A stretch of DNA of 51,254 nucleotides, taken from the NCBI GenBank assembly GCA_947175335.1, contig CAMWMF010000013.1:1-51254 (forward strand), written 5' to 3'. Shown piece after piece: positions 23,698 to 32,588 of the stretch. Source of the stretch: an uncultured Clostridia bacterium (GTDB taxonomy: Bacteria; Bacillota; Clostridia; Christensenellales; Pumilibacteraceae). Within the stretch, counting starts at the first letter, position 1. The number at the start of each line of letters is the position of its first letter. Below the pieces are notes generated by a model. That model was given only the letters and a program-made list of their open reading frames with translations. It did no database searches and was not told where the DNA came from. Position numbers and translations under genes: made by a program.

Positions 23698-25284
23698 TTA
23701 ATAAAACTTATTCGGGTATCTGTCGTTCTTTACAAGAACTATTGCGGTGTAATTGTCGAACACGACCTTGACGGAAGTATTGCCCGACTTAATCATGCTC
23801 GAAGCGAACATGCGCGGTACGGGTACTTTTTTCTTGCTCGTCCCGTCGTTGTATTCACAGTAAAACTTCAATTTATTATCCGACTTATACGTTTTGGCGG
23901 TGGTATGTATCTTTCCGTCGGTGACGCGCGCGCCCGAACTGTTTAGTAGCTTATAGTATTTCGACATTGTGCGTTTGGGAATTATCAAGAATACCGCGCT
24001 CGGTATGCCGAATACAACAAGGCCGAATACAAACATCGGAACAAAGCTAAGCATTTCTTTCCAAAAGGATATTGTCGATTGGGCCGCAACTACCGTCGAG
24101 AAAATCACGCCGACCGTAAGCAGTATCGCAAGCATAAGCAGCAGCGACAGCGCATAAATTTTATACATTTTTACGGCGTTTATCGGAACGTATTTTAAAA
24201 GCATATTTTTGTTTGCAATATTTACCGCCTTTGCCGTACCGTCGCTCGTTGTTTCGCTTCTTTCGTCGGCTGGCAATGCCTTTTGGTCGGTTAGGGTGTA
24301 ATGGCGCAAGATATAGCTTTCGTTTTCCGAATAGGCGATAACAAGCTCTTGCCCTTCGTAGAAATACGGAGCGTTACGATTGTATTTATGCGAAAACTCG
24401 CCGGTGCGCTTTTGCATCTTGTCGTCGTAGAAAACGTAAGTAATATGCACCTTTGCGTAGCCGGAATCTTCGGAGTTACGGCCGGAAGTGCGTACAGCGG
24501 TTTCGACAAGCGACTTAATCACGCCGTTAGTAACGCGCATGTGCAGCACTTTATTTCTAAGCTGTCTACCTCGTACCAAGTAGCATATAAAAATTGCAGC
24601 CGCTGCGGCGAACAAAATACCGATTACTACAAAAAATACCGCAAACGACGATAACGGCTCGGAAGAAGTGGCGGTGAGTATAGTCAACAGCATGACCAAA
24701 AAGCACGCTATCCCGAAAAAGACGGCGGGGAATACCGATACCTTACCCTCGACCGTTATCTTTTTAGTCGGGTCGAGCTCCAACCTTTTGACTGACTCCT
24801 CGGACATGTCGGCGTATTTTTCCGACTCGATTTTTTTCGCCAGCATAAATGCGTTATTTGCGTCTACGTCGCATTCCCCGTTATCAAACTGTAAATACCC
24901 GAATTCTTTGAAAAGCTTATTGTCGGCGTCAACGGGCAAAACGAACAGATAGGGCAAGTCCTTTTGTGCGGCTCGGCGATAAAGCGCGTTTAACATCAAC
25001 CGACACGCTTTGGAAAACGTTTCGCCGTCACTGACGTACAATATTCCGATATTTCCGTCCTTATCCATGCTCGAAATGCCGACAATCTTATCATCTTCCA
25101 ACGCCAATACCGTGTACGCCCTGGACAAAAGCTTGCCTATTTTTTCGGCATTATCATGCTCATTTTCGAATAATCTTGCAATATCAAAGAAAATATCGGA
25201 CGGCAATTTGACGATATTTCTATTTACCCTAAGCAGTTCCGCCACTTGCGTATAATATTCGGATTTGTAGCGTATTGTTTTCAC
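23698..25284 (-). CDS. GNAT-like N-terminus fused to membrane DUF3592-like domains
   Basis: The 528-aa protein starts with about 150 residues resembling a GNAT acetyltransferase (AYTVLALEDDKIVGISSM, then a strand and helix, then FKEFGYLQF). It is followed by two membrane helix pairs (about 180-240 and 370-445). Each pair is followed by a strand-rich soluble segment of DUF3592 type, such as VHITYVFYDDKMQKRTG and KLKFYCEYNDGTSKKK, so the layout is duplicated. The start is GTG 25282-25284. A TATAAT lies 6 bp before it, and GGAG is rather far upstream, so translation could be leaderless. It is last in the minus-strand three-gene group, 32 bp after the GltS gene. The role is unknown. Confidence 0.7.
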   Translation of the reverse strand: MKTIRYKSEYYTQVAELLRVNRNIVKLPSDIFFDIARLFENEHDNAEKIGKLLSRAYTVLALEDDKIVGISSMDKDGNIGILYVSDGETFSKACRLMLNALYRRAAQKDLPYLFVLPVDADNKLFKEFGYLQFDNGECDVDANNAFMLAKKIESEKYADMSEESVKRLELDPTKKITVEGKVSVFPAVFFGIACFLVMLLTILTATSSEPLSSFAVFFVVIGILFAAAAAIFICYLVRGRQLRNKVLHMRVTNGVIKSLVETAVRTSGRNSEDSGYAKVHITYVFYDDKMQKRTGEFSHKYNRNAPYFYEGQELVIAYSENESYILRHYTLTDQKALPADERSETTSDGTAKAVNIANKNMLLKYVPINAVKMYKIYALSLLLMLAILLTVGVIFSTVVAAQSTISFWKEMLSFVPMFVFGLVVFGIPSAVFLIIPKRTMSKYYKLLNSSGARVTDGKIHTTAKTYKSDNKLKFYCEYNDGTSKKKVPVPRMFASSMIKSGNTSVKVVFDNYTAIVLVKNDRYPNKFY

Positions 25285-25316
25285 AACTTTATTATATCAT
25301 TACTCCAATATTAAAT

Positions 25317-26816
25317 TTATTCAGCAGCTTGTTGCACGTCGTTTGCGGGCTCCGATGCTTCTGTCGGGGCTGCGGGTTCCGCGCTTTGCTTTCCACCGTC
25401 GGTTTGCGCAACCCTTTGTCGCCGTTTGAAAATTTTGCTGCGGAACAAAGCTATATTGAGCGCCACGAACGCCACGCCTACTATTATGCAGGTTAGCAAT
25501 GCGTTTAGGTCGCTTTGGGGCGCGAAGTTGGCCAGGAACATAAGCGGGAAGCCGAACACCATTGCGGGCAAGTTTTGGTACACCAAGTTTTCGCTTGCCG
25601 GCGTGCTGTACGTTCCGTCGATTTCTCTAAGCAGTATCATGCCCGTGCTTGCCGTGCCGGTCAGCATGCCGAAGAATGCGAGGAATTGCTCATGGCGATA
25701 GGAGGGGAACAACCGCTTGCAAACGAAGTTTACGTAGAAAAGCGTAGCCAGTGCACCGATTACCGCCATTATCAGCAGCACGCCCCAGTACGACACCAAA
25801 AGCGGAATTTGGATTGCCGCCACGCCCGCAACAATCATCATATCGAACGCGAACCCGCCGAGTCTGTCCATCATAAAGTTGTTGACGATTTGCTTTTTTA
25901 TGATTTTTTTATCGTAAAGCTTGTTGAGAACGGCTTTTACGGGAATAGTCAAAAGTACGCCTATAAGGAAGTTGAAGCCGAACAGCGTAGTGGCAAGCGA
26001 GGGAATCAGCTTGGATAGCCCGAACATAATGCCGAACGAAACGGCATAAACCGCAAGCACTATGGCGACCTGCACGGTAAACTTGTCCATTGACGAAACG
26101 ACGGATATTTCGTTTTCGTCCTCGTAGTCGGCAAGGCGGTTGGCGCGTTCACGTTCTACTATTTGTATACGGCCCTTGCGGCGCATGACGTTGATGTAAA
26201 TAACGCCGACTATGCACGCGACAAGGAAACCGAGCGCGGCAACGGTCAACCCGAAATTGCTGCCGCCGACAAAACCGTATTCCTCGAAGTTCTTACCGAA
26301 GTTCATGGCTTGTCCGGTGCCTTGGCCGAAGCCGAACGCGAGCAAAATACCCGCCGCGGATATAAGCCCGTCTACGTGGCATAAGTATGCGGCAATCAGC
26401 GTTACGGCAAGCCCCACAAACGCTTGTATAAGATAGCCGTTGACAGTCGTCAATCCCGAATTGAACACTTCGCCAGCGCGCTGTTTGTTAAACTTCTTTT
26501 TGGACGTGCGCATGCCCGATGCGACAAAGCCTATACCGAGGCAGTGATAGGTAATCATTTCGAGGATTTGCATTCCGCTGAATTTACCTTCGCCGCCACT
26601 CCCGCCGAACAAGGGGAAGTTAAAAATGTAATCGCCCGCACAGTAATAGGTGATTGTCGATATTATCAGCAAAAGCATACCGCCCATAACCGAAACGGGT
26701 ATGAGCGACTTTTTTAACGCCGGTATACGCCTGAGCATACTGCAAAGCAGCATGCTGAAAAGCAGAATAGCTATAATAATAAGAAAAGCCCACACGCTTA
26801 ATTCGTTATAACTCAT
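25317..26816 (-). CDS. GltS-like sodium/glutamate symporter family protein
   Basis: The 499-aa integral membrane protein has about eleven hydrophobic segments and the look of the GltS (ESS) family, which imports glutamate with sodium. Family-type stretches are LAFGFGQGTGQAMNFG (about residues 160-175), GGSNFGLTVAALGF, and the symmetric GMLTGTASTGMILLREID in the second half. The C-terminal 40 residues are Ala/Glu-rich and hydrophilic, a low-complexity extension not usual in GltS. The length exceeds the roughly 400 aa of GltS. ATG 26814-26816 is preceded by AGGAGG and overlaps the acyltransferase gene by 11 bp, so the two are coupled. Substrate is a family-based inference. Confidence 0.85.
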   Translation of the reverse strand: MSYNELSVWAFLIIIAILLFSMLLCSMLRRIPALKKSLIPVSVMGGMLLLIISTITYYCAGDYIFNFPLFGGSGGEGKFSGMQILEMITYHCLGIGFVASGMRTSKKKFNKQRAGEVFNSGLTTVNGYLIQAFVGLAVTLIAAYLCHVDGLISAAGILLAFGFGQGTGQAMNFGKNFEEYGFVGGSNFGLTVAALGFLVACIVGVIYINVMRRKGRIQIVERERANRLADYEDENEISVVSSMDKFTVQVAIVLAVYAVSFGIMFGLSKLIPSLATTLFGFNFLIGVLLTIPVKAVLNKLYDKKIIKKQIVNNFMMDRLGGFAFDMMIVAGVAAIQIPLLVSYWGVLLIMAVIGALATLFYVNFVCKRLFPSYRHEQFLAFFGMLTGTASTGMILLREIDGTYSTPASENLVYQNLPAMVFGFPLMFLANFAPQSDLNALLTCIIVGVAFVALNIALFRSKIFKRRQRVAQTDGGKQSAEPAAPTEASEPANDVQQAAE

Positions 26817-27999
26817 TTTCAGCCTCCTGTGTGTGTTGCTCGTTCAGCCTACGCAAGCCGTCGAAGATATGAACGTACTTGATTGCGCAAAAGCGCTTGA
26901 AGCCCTTAACCTGTAAGGTCTTGCCGACGTAATAAAAATTGAATTTTTTCTTGCCGACCATCGTCAAAGCCGTAATTTCCGATAGCGGAAAAACCTGTTT
27001 GCGGTCGTCTTTGGAAATTATAAGATTGTCTTTATCGATAGACACTCGGTTGCCGTTAAGCTTTTTCTTCTTTTTGAATTTAATGCTTTCGCGGAACAAA
27101 ATATCGCCGTCCTCTATTTGTGTTCCGTTTACAACGGCCTTTACTATTTCCTTTTTTTCCCACTCGTACCAATCGTTAATATGTTCAAAGCCCGCGACGG
27201 CTGGGGAAATGGCTAGCTTTTCGGTGTAAGCGGCTGCCGTGTTGCAGTGCTCGCATTTAAACTCGTGTTTATGCGACGTTATGCTCGAAACGGCGTGGCA
27301 CACCGGGCACATATACAGCGCTCGCTCTATATACTCCGCACGCTTTCCGCTGCGGAAGGCTATGCCGGAATCGGCGTCGTTTACATTCAGTTCGGACTTT
27401 ATTATATCGAAAAGCTGTCGGTTATTCAGCGCGTTCAGTTCCTCGACGGATAGAATTTTTCGAACGTAGCCCGAGGCGCGCCCTTTGCGTATGGAATGTC
27501 CCCAGCGCGGATCGGTTCCGTAGCCGCCGCAAACGTTATATATTACCAGCGGCACTTTAATCAGCTTTGCAAGCTTGGCTATTGCGTCGGTCATTTCCCA
27601 CTGACCACCCGAAACGGTGCGGTTTCCTTCGGGGAAAATGCCTACGGCGCCGCCTTCCTTGATTACGCGCATCACGCTGCGCATTGCGGCAACGTCGCGC
27701 AAGGACTTGCTTTTGGGAATGGGCGCGACCAAATACTCGATAAGCGGCGAAACTTTAAGGTTGAACAAATCGTCGGAAGCTACGAAGTATATGGGGAAAC
27801 GGAACGACAGCGAAAGCAAAAACGGATCCATTGTGGTTTGATGATTGGATATTATCAAATAAGCACCCTTTTTCAACCCGCTCGGCACCGCCTTATAGTT
27901 GTATTTCAGTTTAAAATACAGCCGCATAATAGGGCGCAAAAAGGCAAACACTCTTGCGTGCCTGCGCTTAGTCCATGTCTTTTTCCGTTTTTGTGCCAA
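26806..27999 (-). CDS. 1-acylglycerol-3-phosphate acyltransferase (PlsC-type) with zinc ribbon
   Basis: The 397-aa protein has the PlsC acyltransferase motifs NHQTTMD (H53, D58) and FPEGNRT (122-128), so it should transfer an acyl chain to a glycerophosphate-type lipid at the membrane's inner face. Unlike standard PlsC (about 200-250 aa) it has a long C-terminal extension with a four-cysteine zinc ribbon (CPVCHAV ... CEHC, near residues 230-250) and a further strand-rich part ending in PH-like ELTALTM sequences. The start is TTG 27997-27999 with GAGG eight bases upstream, an unusual choice of start codon. It is first in the minus-strand three-gene group with GltS and the GNAT-membrane fusion. 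Confidence 0.85.
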   Translation of the reverse strand: MAQKRKKTWTKRRHARVFAFLRPIMRLYFKLKYNYKAVPSGLKKGAYLIISNHQTTMDPFLLSLSFRFPIYFVASDDLFNLKVSPLIEYLVAPIPKSKSLRDVAAMRSVMRVIKEGGAVGIFPEGNRTVSGGQWEMTDAIAKLAKLIKVPLVIYNVCGGYGTDPRWGHSIRKGRASGYVRKILSVEELNALNNRQLFDIIKSELNVNDADSGIAFRSGKRAEYIERALYMCPVCHAVSSITSHKHEFKCEHCNTAAAYTEKLAISPAVAGFEHINDWYEWEKKEIVKAVVNGTQIEDGDILFRESIKFKKKKKLNGNRVSIDKDNLIISKDDRKQVFPLSEITALTMVGKKKFNFYYVGKTLQVKGFKRFCAIKYVHIFDGLRRLNEQHTQEAENEL

Positions 28000-28170
28000 A
28001 TTTACCTCTATATCATTAATATAATAATTATATAGAAAAGCAAATAAAAAAGCAAGTAAAATCGTTTTAACGAGGAGTTGGTGGCACTGTCGCAGCCGCG
28101 TAAATACTCAAATGCGAAGTTTTGTGGCAGTTTTAAGTCGACGTAGAACTAATCTAAAAGTTGAATACTA

Positions 28171-28199
28171 TTGCTTTTGTGCAGCGTTTATTGTATAAT
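28171..28199 (+). promoter_or_regulatory. Promoter of the 132-aa gene
   Basis: TTGCTT (28171-28176), 17-bp spacer, TATAAT (28194-28199). Confidence 0.6.
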
Positions 28200-28235
28200 A
28201 TAGTTATCAGCTATATTGCAACGGAGAGTAACAAA

Positions 28236-28634
28236 ATGAATATCGAAACAAAAGTCGTCAAGGTTTATAATTACTCGTCTTATGACGAAAACAAGGATGA
28301 GCTCATGCATTTCGGATGGGTGCATACGGAGGACACCGAGGTTCATGAGGGGCGGGGGTATAAGCCTGCGTACGTCATGGCGCGCGATAAAAATATGCCG
28401 AATTACGCCGCGATTACTGCGCTTGAAAAGCATTACTTTAATTTAAAGCATACTAAAAAAACATACACTCCAATGGAAGCGTCAAACGTGTTGCTCGCTT
28501 TTGTGGCGTTTATAATCCCCGGAGTTTTGTACGTAACCTTTAAGTCGAAGCAAAAGAAAAGAATAAAAGAACACAACGCGGCAGCTCAAAAGCAAATGGA
28601 CGAAATCGTCGCAAAAGCGAAGCTGTTGCTTTAA
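28236..28634 (+). CDS. Hypothetical protein with one membrane helix, 132 aa
   Basis: The 132-aa product begins MNIETKVVKVYNYSS and has a hydrophilic N-terminal domain of about 80 residues, one hydrophobic segment (VLLAFVAFIIPGVLYVTFK, about 86-104) and a basic, helical C-terminal tail. I do not recognise it. The start ATG 28236 has CGGAGAG upstream; a longer frame to 28161 would run through the promoter and is rejected. It sits between its own promoter and the HD-domain gene, which is 84 bp downstream on the same strand. Confidence 0.7.
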   Translation: MNIETKVVKVYNYSSYDENKDELMHFGWVHTEDTEVHEGRGYKPAYVMARDKNMPNYAAITALEKHYFNLKHTKKTYTPMEASNVLLAFVAFIIPGVLYVTFKSKQKKRIKEHNAAAQKQMDEIVAKAKLLL

Positions 28635-28718
28635 TTCAAATAAAATTTATTTCACCTATTGTATTTTATATAAATATGTGGTATTATTAATATATACAGT
28701 ACCTATTCGGAGGAGTTT

Positions 28719-29942
28719 ATGTTTGATTGGGGACTTGCAAAAAAGCTGTTTGACGGGTTTATGATACTGCGTTGGACGGACTTTATTCGTCCTATGGAAT
28801 ACACGCAGATGGAAAAGAGCGCGACGCAGGCGGTGCTTTCGTACTTGATAGGAAAGGAATACGAGGAGCGCACGGGCGAAAAGTTGGACTGGGAATTTAT
28901 TGTGCGCAGCAATATTTTCGGATTGCTCAGCAAAATCGCCACGTCCGATATTAAGGCGACGATAAACAACAAAATCAAAGCCGAGCATGCCGAAGCGCTT
29001 AAAGAATATATCCTTGGCATCTACTTCGACGAAAACGACGAGTTTAGATATTGCCCGAAAGATATAGTAACAAAAGCCGACCTTGCAACGTTTATCGACA
29101 AGAGCGACGTCGACGGGCGCATAGAGTACGAGGTTTGCTACGCAGCGCATAAGTTTGCAACCTATCGGGAATTTTGCTATATAGAAAACCTCAACCTTTG
29201 CAGCCCCGACACCGAGGTTGTAAAGCGGGAAATAAGCCCTTCGACGTTTATCAATAAAATTAAGGATAAAACGGTAAAGGAAATCGTCAAAAAGCTGGAT
29301 AATCCCAAAGATGAGCTGTTCTTATTTTTCAGCTACTTCGAAAAGTTGAAGCCGCAAATCCGCTGGTCGCAGACATGCCGTTTGCCGCAAACGACGGTGC
29401 TCGGCCATTCTATGTACGTTGCGGTGCTCACTTACTTTGCGGCTAAGGAAATGCAAATCGTTACCGACGAAGCGAAAATCGTAGTAAACAGCTTTTTTGC
29501 GGCGCTCTTCCACGACCTGCCCGAAAGCTTGACGCGCGACATTATTTCGCCGGTCAAGCGGAGCATACGGCAATTCGAAAGCAAGCTTGCCGAGTACGAG
29601 TATCAGCAGGTTTGCGAAATGATGAAAAGCAGGATAGAGGACAGAACTTGGAAGGAACACTTTATGTTGCTTTTGGGCGAGGACAATCAAAAGTTTTTGC
29701 CGTTTGACGACCGCAAAGACGTTTTGGGCGAGCTGGTAGAAGTCATGGACAAGATAGCCGCCTTTATCGAAGCCAAAATGTCTATAGAGCTCGGCGTCAG
29801 CTCGGACGGATTGAAAAACGGCGTCACCTCCGGCGCGAACTTTATAATGGGCAAGGTGTTTGATTTCCGCTACAACCGCGATTGGAAAAAGAGCAAAAAG
29901 CCGTTGTACTTGAACGACTTTTTGGCGTCCATACCTCATTAG
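28719..29942 (+). CDS. HD-domain phosphohydrolase (YfbR-like), 407 aa
   Basis: The protein is an HD-domain metal-dependent hydrolase. The metal ligands are visible as GHSMYVA (first His), ALFHDLPESLTRDI (HD at residues 265-266) and a later VEVMDKIAAFIEAK (Asp). This layout is that of YfbR-type 5'-deoxynucleotidases and the HD_2/HD_3 families; the DxPE after HD is typical. The N-terminal 220 residues also look HD-like (TQMEKSATQAVLSYLIG), without obvious ligands, so it may be a tandem of one inactive and one active domain. The length is about twice a simple YfbR. ATG 28719 follows CGGAGGAG. A terminator follows at 29977-30004. Confidence 0.85.
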   Translation: MFDWGLAKKLFDGFMILRWTDFIRPMEYTQMEKSATQAVLSYLIGKEYEERTGEKLDWEFIVRSNIFGLLSKIATSDIKATINNKIKAEHAEALKEYILGIYFDENDEFRYCPKDIVTKADLATFIDKSDVDGRIEYEVCYAAHKFATYREFCYIENLNLCSPDTEVVKREISPSTFINKIKDKTVKEIVKKLDNPKDELFLFFSYFEKLKPQIRWSQTCRLPQTTVLGHSMYVAVLTYFAAKEMQIVTDEAKIVVNSFFAALFHDLPESLTRDIISPVKRSIRQFESKLAEYEYQQVCEMMKSRIEDRTWKEHFMLLLGEDNQKFLPFDDRKDVLGELVEVMDKIAAFIEAKMSIELGVSSDGLKNGVTSGANFIMGKVFDFRYNRDWKKSKKPLYLNDFLASIPH

Positions 29943-29976
29943 AGTTCGAAACGGTATTAGAATTTTGTAACTTATT

Positions 29977-30004
29977 AAACGGCGCGCATAAGCGTGCCGT
30001 TTTG
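29977..30004 (+). terminator. Intrinsic terminator after the HD-domain gene
   Basis: AAACGGC(G)CGC / GCG(T)GCCGTTT stem with a short loop, then TTTTGTT. Confidence 0.75.
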
Positions 30005-30067
30005 TTAGTAGCACAAATGCCGAGTGAGGTTATCGGTATAGCCCATTAATTTATTGGGAGGGTTTGC

Positions 30068-30763
30068 ATGACGATTATAATTCAAGGCGCGATGGACTGC
30101 GAGCTTGACGTGTTGAGGGAGCATTTTGCGCCCGCAAAAACAAAGACGGTTGCGGGATATGACTTTTTTATTTCGTCATACAAGGGTAACGATATTATAC
30201 TATCCAAGACGGATGTCGGCTTGATAAACGCGAGCGCCGCCACTGTTATCGGCATAAACGAATTCAGTCCCGCGCTTGTAATCAACCAAGGCTGTGCGGG
30301 CGGGCATATCCCCGAAATAAAAAACGGCGAGCTTGTTATCGGCGAAAAGTCGGTGTACATAAACAATTTTTACACACACCCGAAAGGTGCGGGCGAGGGC
30401 AGCGACAGCCTTGACTGGTATCCGAGCAAAAGGTCGTACGCCGTGCCGTCCACGCCCGAGTACGTGCAACTGGCTGACGGTATTGCTTTCGACGGAAAAA
30501 AGCGCATAGGCACACTCGGCTCGGGCGATATGTTTTCCCAAGAGGTGGACAGAATAAATTACTTGCACGGGCTGTTCGGCGAGCTGTGCGAGGATATGGA
30601 ATCGGTCGCGGCGCTAAAAGTGTGCGAGGCCTTCGGCGTGGACAGGCTTGCGCTCCGCATTATATCCAATAACGAAATAACACTGCAAGCGTTCGATTAC
30701 GGCGTTTGCAAAACCTTGCAAAAATTTGTTATTGCGCTCGTGGACAAAATTATTTGTGTGTAA
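30068..30763 (+). CDS. MTAN/nucleoside phosphorylase family protein
   Basis: The 231-aa protein belongs to the PNP/UDP nucleoside phosphorylase superfamily, closest in form to 5'-methylthioadenosine/S-adenosylhomocysteine nucleosidase. It has the opening IIIQGAMDCELDVLRE (catalytic Glu region), VGLINASAATVIGI, GCAGG (phosphate/ribose loop), CEDMESVAALKVC (the MExxA ribose-binding signature) and a late LRIISNN where the purine-binding Asp (usually SD) is expected. The replacement of SDxA by SNNE is a deviation that could shift base specificity. Salvage of methylthioadenosine, SAH or another nucleoside is the likely role. ATG 30068 has GGGAGGG upstream. Confidence 0.85.
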   Translation: MTIIIQGAMDCELDVLREHFAPAKTKTVAGYDFFISSYKGNDIILSKTDVGLINASAATVIGINEFSPALVINQGCAGGHIPEIKNGELVIGEKSVYINNFYTHPKGAGEGSDSLDWYPSKRSYAVPSTPEYVQLADGIAFDGKKRIGTLGSGDMFSQEVDRINYLHGLFGELCEDMESVAALKVCEAFGVDRLALRIISNNEITLQAFDYGVCKTLQKFVIALVDKIICV

Positions 30764-30775
30764 GTTTTTGCGCCG

Positions 30776-30825
30776 GTAACGGCGGCAATAATTGAAAGTA
30801 ACGGCGGTAACGGGCAAAGTAACGG
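30776..30825. repeat. Four GTAACGG direct repeats upstream of the XRE-TM regulator
   Basis: GTAACGG at 30776, 30798, 30807 and 30819, ending about 70 bp before the regulator's ATG and upstream of a TATAAT at 30858-30863. They are placed like activator or repressor sites. Confidence 0.45.
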
Positions 30826-30893
30826 GCTACTATATGTACTTTCGTCGTCGGCTGTGATATAATGCGAGCAAGCAGCATAGGGAGGCAGACGTT

Positions 30894-31706
30894 ATGCAGT
30901 TTAACGAAAAGCTGAAAGAGCTTCGCACAAAAAAAGGTGTTTCGCAGTCCGAGCTCGCCGACGGAATTTACGTTAGTCGAAGCGCGGTCGCCAAGTGGGA
31001 AAACGGTTTGGGCTTGCCGAGCAACGAATCGCTGCGGCTGCTTGCCGAATACTTCGAGGTGAGCGCCGACGAATTGTATGCCGACAGCTCGACCGAAAAA
31101 GCGATAGTAAACAAGAACCAAATAATATCGCGCTCGCGCAAGCTGCTTATTATAATATCCACTGCGTGCGCCGTGGCGGTTACCGCAATAATCGTATTGG
31201 CTATCGTTTTGGGTTATCAGATGAATAAGCCAGCTCCGCGCGGTGAAAACAATTATTACACGGGGCCGTGGGGCGTTAGTGCGGATATGTACTACGGCTC
31301 GTATGACGAAGCTACCGGTGATTTTATCGTTTCGAAATCGAATGCAACACATATTTCCTATGAGAGTGAGTATATTCCCGCTAATGAGATTGTGCAAGTT
31401 AAATACACGCTTACCGTCGGACAGAAATATGTTTTGGCTGTCCAATCGAGTCCGAGTGGATGGAACGGGCAAGCGTTCGGAATAAGCGCCGACCACGTGG
31501 GATTCAAGTATAATACCGAAGCTTTCGATATCGATTTGCTGCACGACAGCTTTGAAGTTGACTATATATTGACAATAAAAAAGCCTTGCCACATTGAACC
31601 TATATGGCTGTACCGCTTATCGAAGGGCGAACAAGTGACAAGCCAAAGCATACCGTCATACGGAATAATAATAGAAGCGGACGCGCCGAGCGAGGAACAA
31701 GTATGA
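30894..31706 (+). CDS. XRE HTH regulator with membrane helix and outer domain
   Basis: The 270-aa protein has an N-terminal XRE helix-turn-helix (residues 5-60: KKGVSQSELADGIYVSRSAVAKWENG), a short linker, one membrane helix (about 83-106) and an outer C-terminal domain of about 160 residues, strand-rich, with repeated YxSEYIPANEIVQVKYT-type segments. The layout fits a one-component membrane-bound transcription factor that senses something outside and binds DNA inside, as is common in Clostridia. The gene ends ATGA with the next membrane protein, so the pair is coupled. Direct repeats in its promoter may be its own binding sites. ATG 30894 follows GGGAGG. Confidence 0.87.
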   Translation: MQFNEKLKELRTKKGVSQSELADGIYVSRSAVAKWENGLGLPSNESLRLLAEYFEVSADELYADSSTEKAIVNKNQIISRSRKLLIIISTACAVAVTAIIVLAIVLGYQMNKPAPRGENNYYTGPWGVSADMYYGSYDEATGDFIVSKSNATHISYESEYIPANEIVQVKYTLTVGQKYVLAVQSSPSGWNGQAFGISADHVGFKYNTEAFDIDLLHDSFEVDYILTIKKPCHIEPIWLYRLSKGEQVTSQSIPSYGIIIEADAPSEEQV

Positions 31707-32506
31707 CCGCGCAAACCAAACAACGCATAATGCTTGCCCTGTCGCTTGTGCTGGTATTGATGTTTTGTGCGTACGGCGCGCTCGCTTCGTGGCTTGTGAT
31801 AGGCGACAGTGTTAATATTCACGACTATTACGGCGAAGTGCGCATAGCGGCGGTGACGGTGCGCGTGTTCTCTATACTCGCGGTGGCGTGCGCGTCGGTT
31901 ATATGCGTTGCGGAAATCATCAAGAACAAGGACACTTCGTTTAGGTTTGTCGCGTACGGGATGGGGGTCGGCTCGGGCTTGGCGTTTGCGTGCTTTTGCG
32001 ACTTGATTAATATGGCATTGAACAAGGTGGCGTGGCTGTTTGTCGTCGTGCCCGTCGTGATGATAGTCGCATTTGAGCTGACACGTTATTTTGTTTTGCG
32101 GTACGATACCGAAATCGAACGACCTAAAAACACTCCGCGTACCTACTGCGCGGCGGGAGCGTGCATTATTGCGGTTGTCGCGCTGACGGCGGTTGCCTTG
32201 TATATGTTTTTGCGCAACAACGACGGGAGAATGATATTTTCCGCGCTGTACGTGGCGGTTTGTGCGGTATGGGTTATTTACGCAATAGTAATCAGGAAAA
32301 ACGTTTTGTCGTCGGTGGGGTTTGTCGTGGGGTTTGCGTTCTTTGCCGTGCAGGTGTTGGGCTTTGCGTACCTAACCGAATACTGCCTTTCGGCGTACGG
32401 CTTTGTGGGCACGGACATATTGCTAATCGGATTTTGCACTCCGCTGCTGTGCGCGTGCGTGGCGCTTGCCGTGTTTTCTATAAAAAAGCTTTTTGCACAG
32501 GCTTAG
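31703..32506 (+). CDS. Polytopic membrane protein, partner of the XRE-TM regulator
   Basis: The 267-aa protein has about eight hydrophobic segments spread over its whole length and a short hydrophilic break near residues 140-155 (RYDTEIERPKNTPRT). No enzyme motif is visible and I do not recognise the family. I chose ATG 31703, which overlaps the regulator's TGA; a longer frame from 31604 lies inside the regulator. The tight coupling suggests that it acts with the membrane-bound regulator, for instance as its sensor or its target. A bidirectional terminator follows. Confidence 0.75.
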   Translation: MTAQTKQRIMLALSLVLVLMFCAYGALASWLVIGDSVNIHDYYGEVRIAAVTVRVFSILAVACASVICVAEIIKNKDTSFRFVAYGMGVGSGLAFACFCDLINMALNKVAWLFVVVPVVMIVAFELTRYFVLRYDTEIERPKNTPRTYCAAGACIIAVVALTAVALYMFLRNNDGRMIFSALYVAVCAVWVIYAIVIRKNVLSSVGFVVGFAFFAVQVLGFAYLTEYCLSAYGFVGTDILLIGFCTPLLCACVALAVFSIKKLFAQA

Positions 32507-32530
32507 TTTCGCATATAAATTTCCTCTATC

Positions 32531-32569
32531 AAAAAACGGCAAAGCCTAAATGTGCCTTGCCGTTTTTTT
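32531..32569. terminator. Bidirectional terminator between converging genes
   Basis: AAAAAACGGCAAAG ... CCTTGCCGTTTTTTT: A-run, stem and T-run on both strands, serving the plus-strand gene ending at 32506 and the minus-strand gene ending at 32589. Confidence 0.88.
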
Positions 32570-32588
32570 GTTTAATCTATACTTTATA

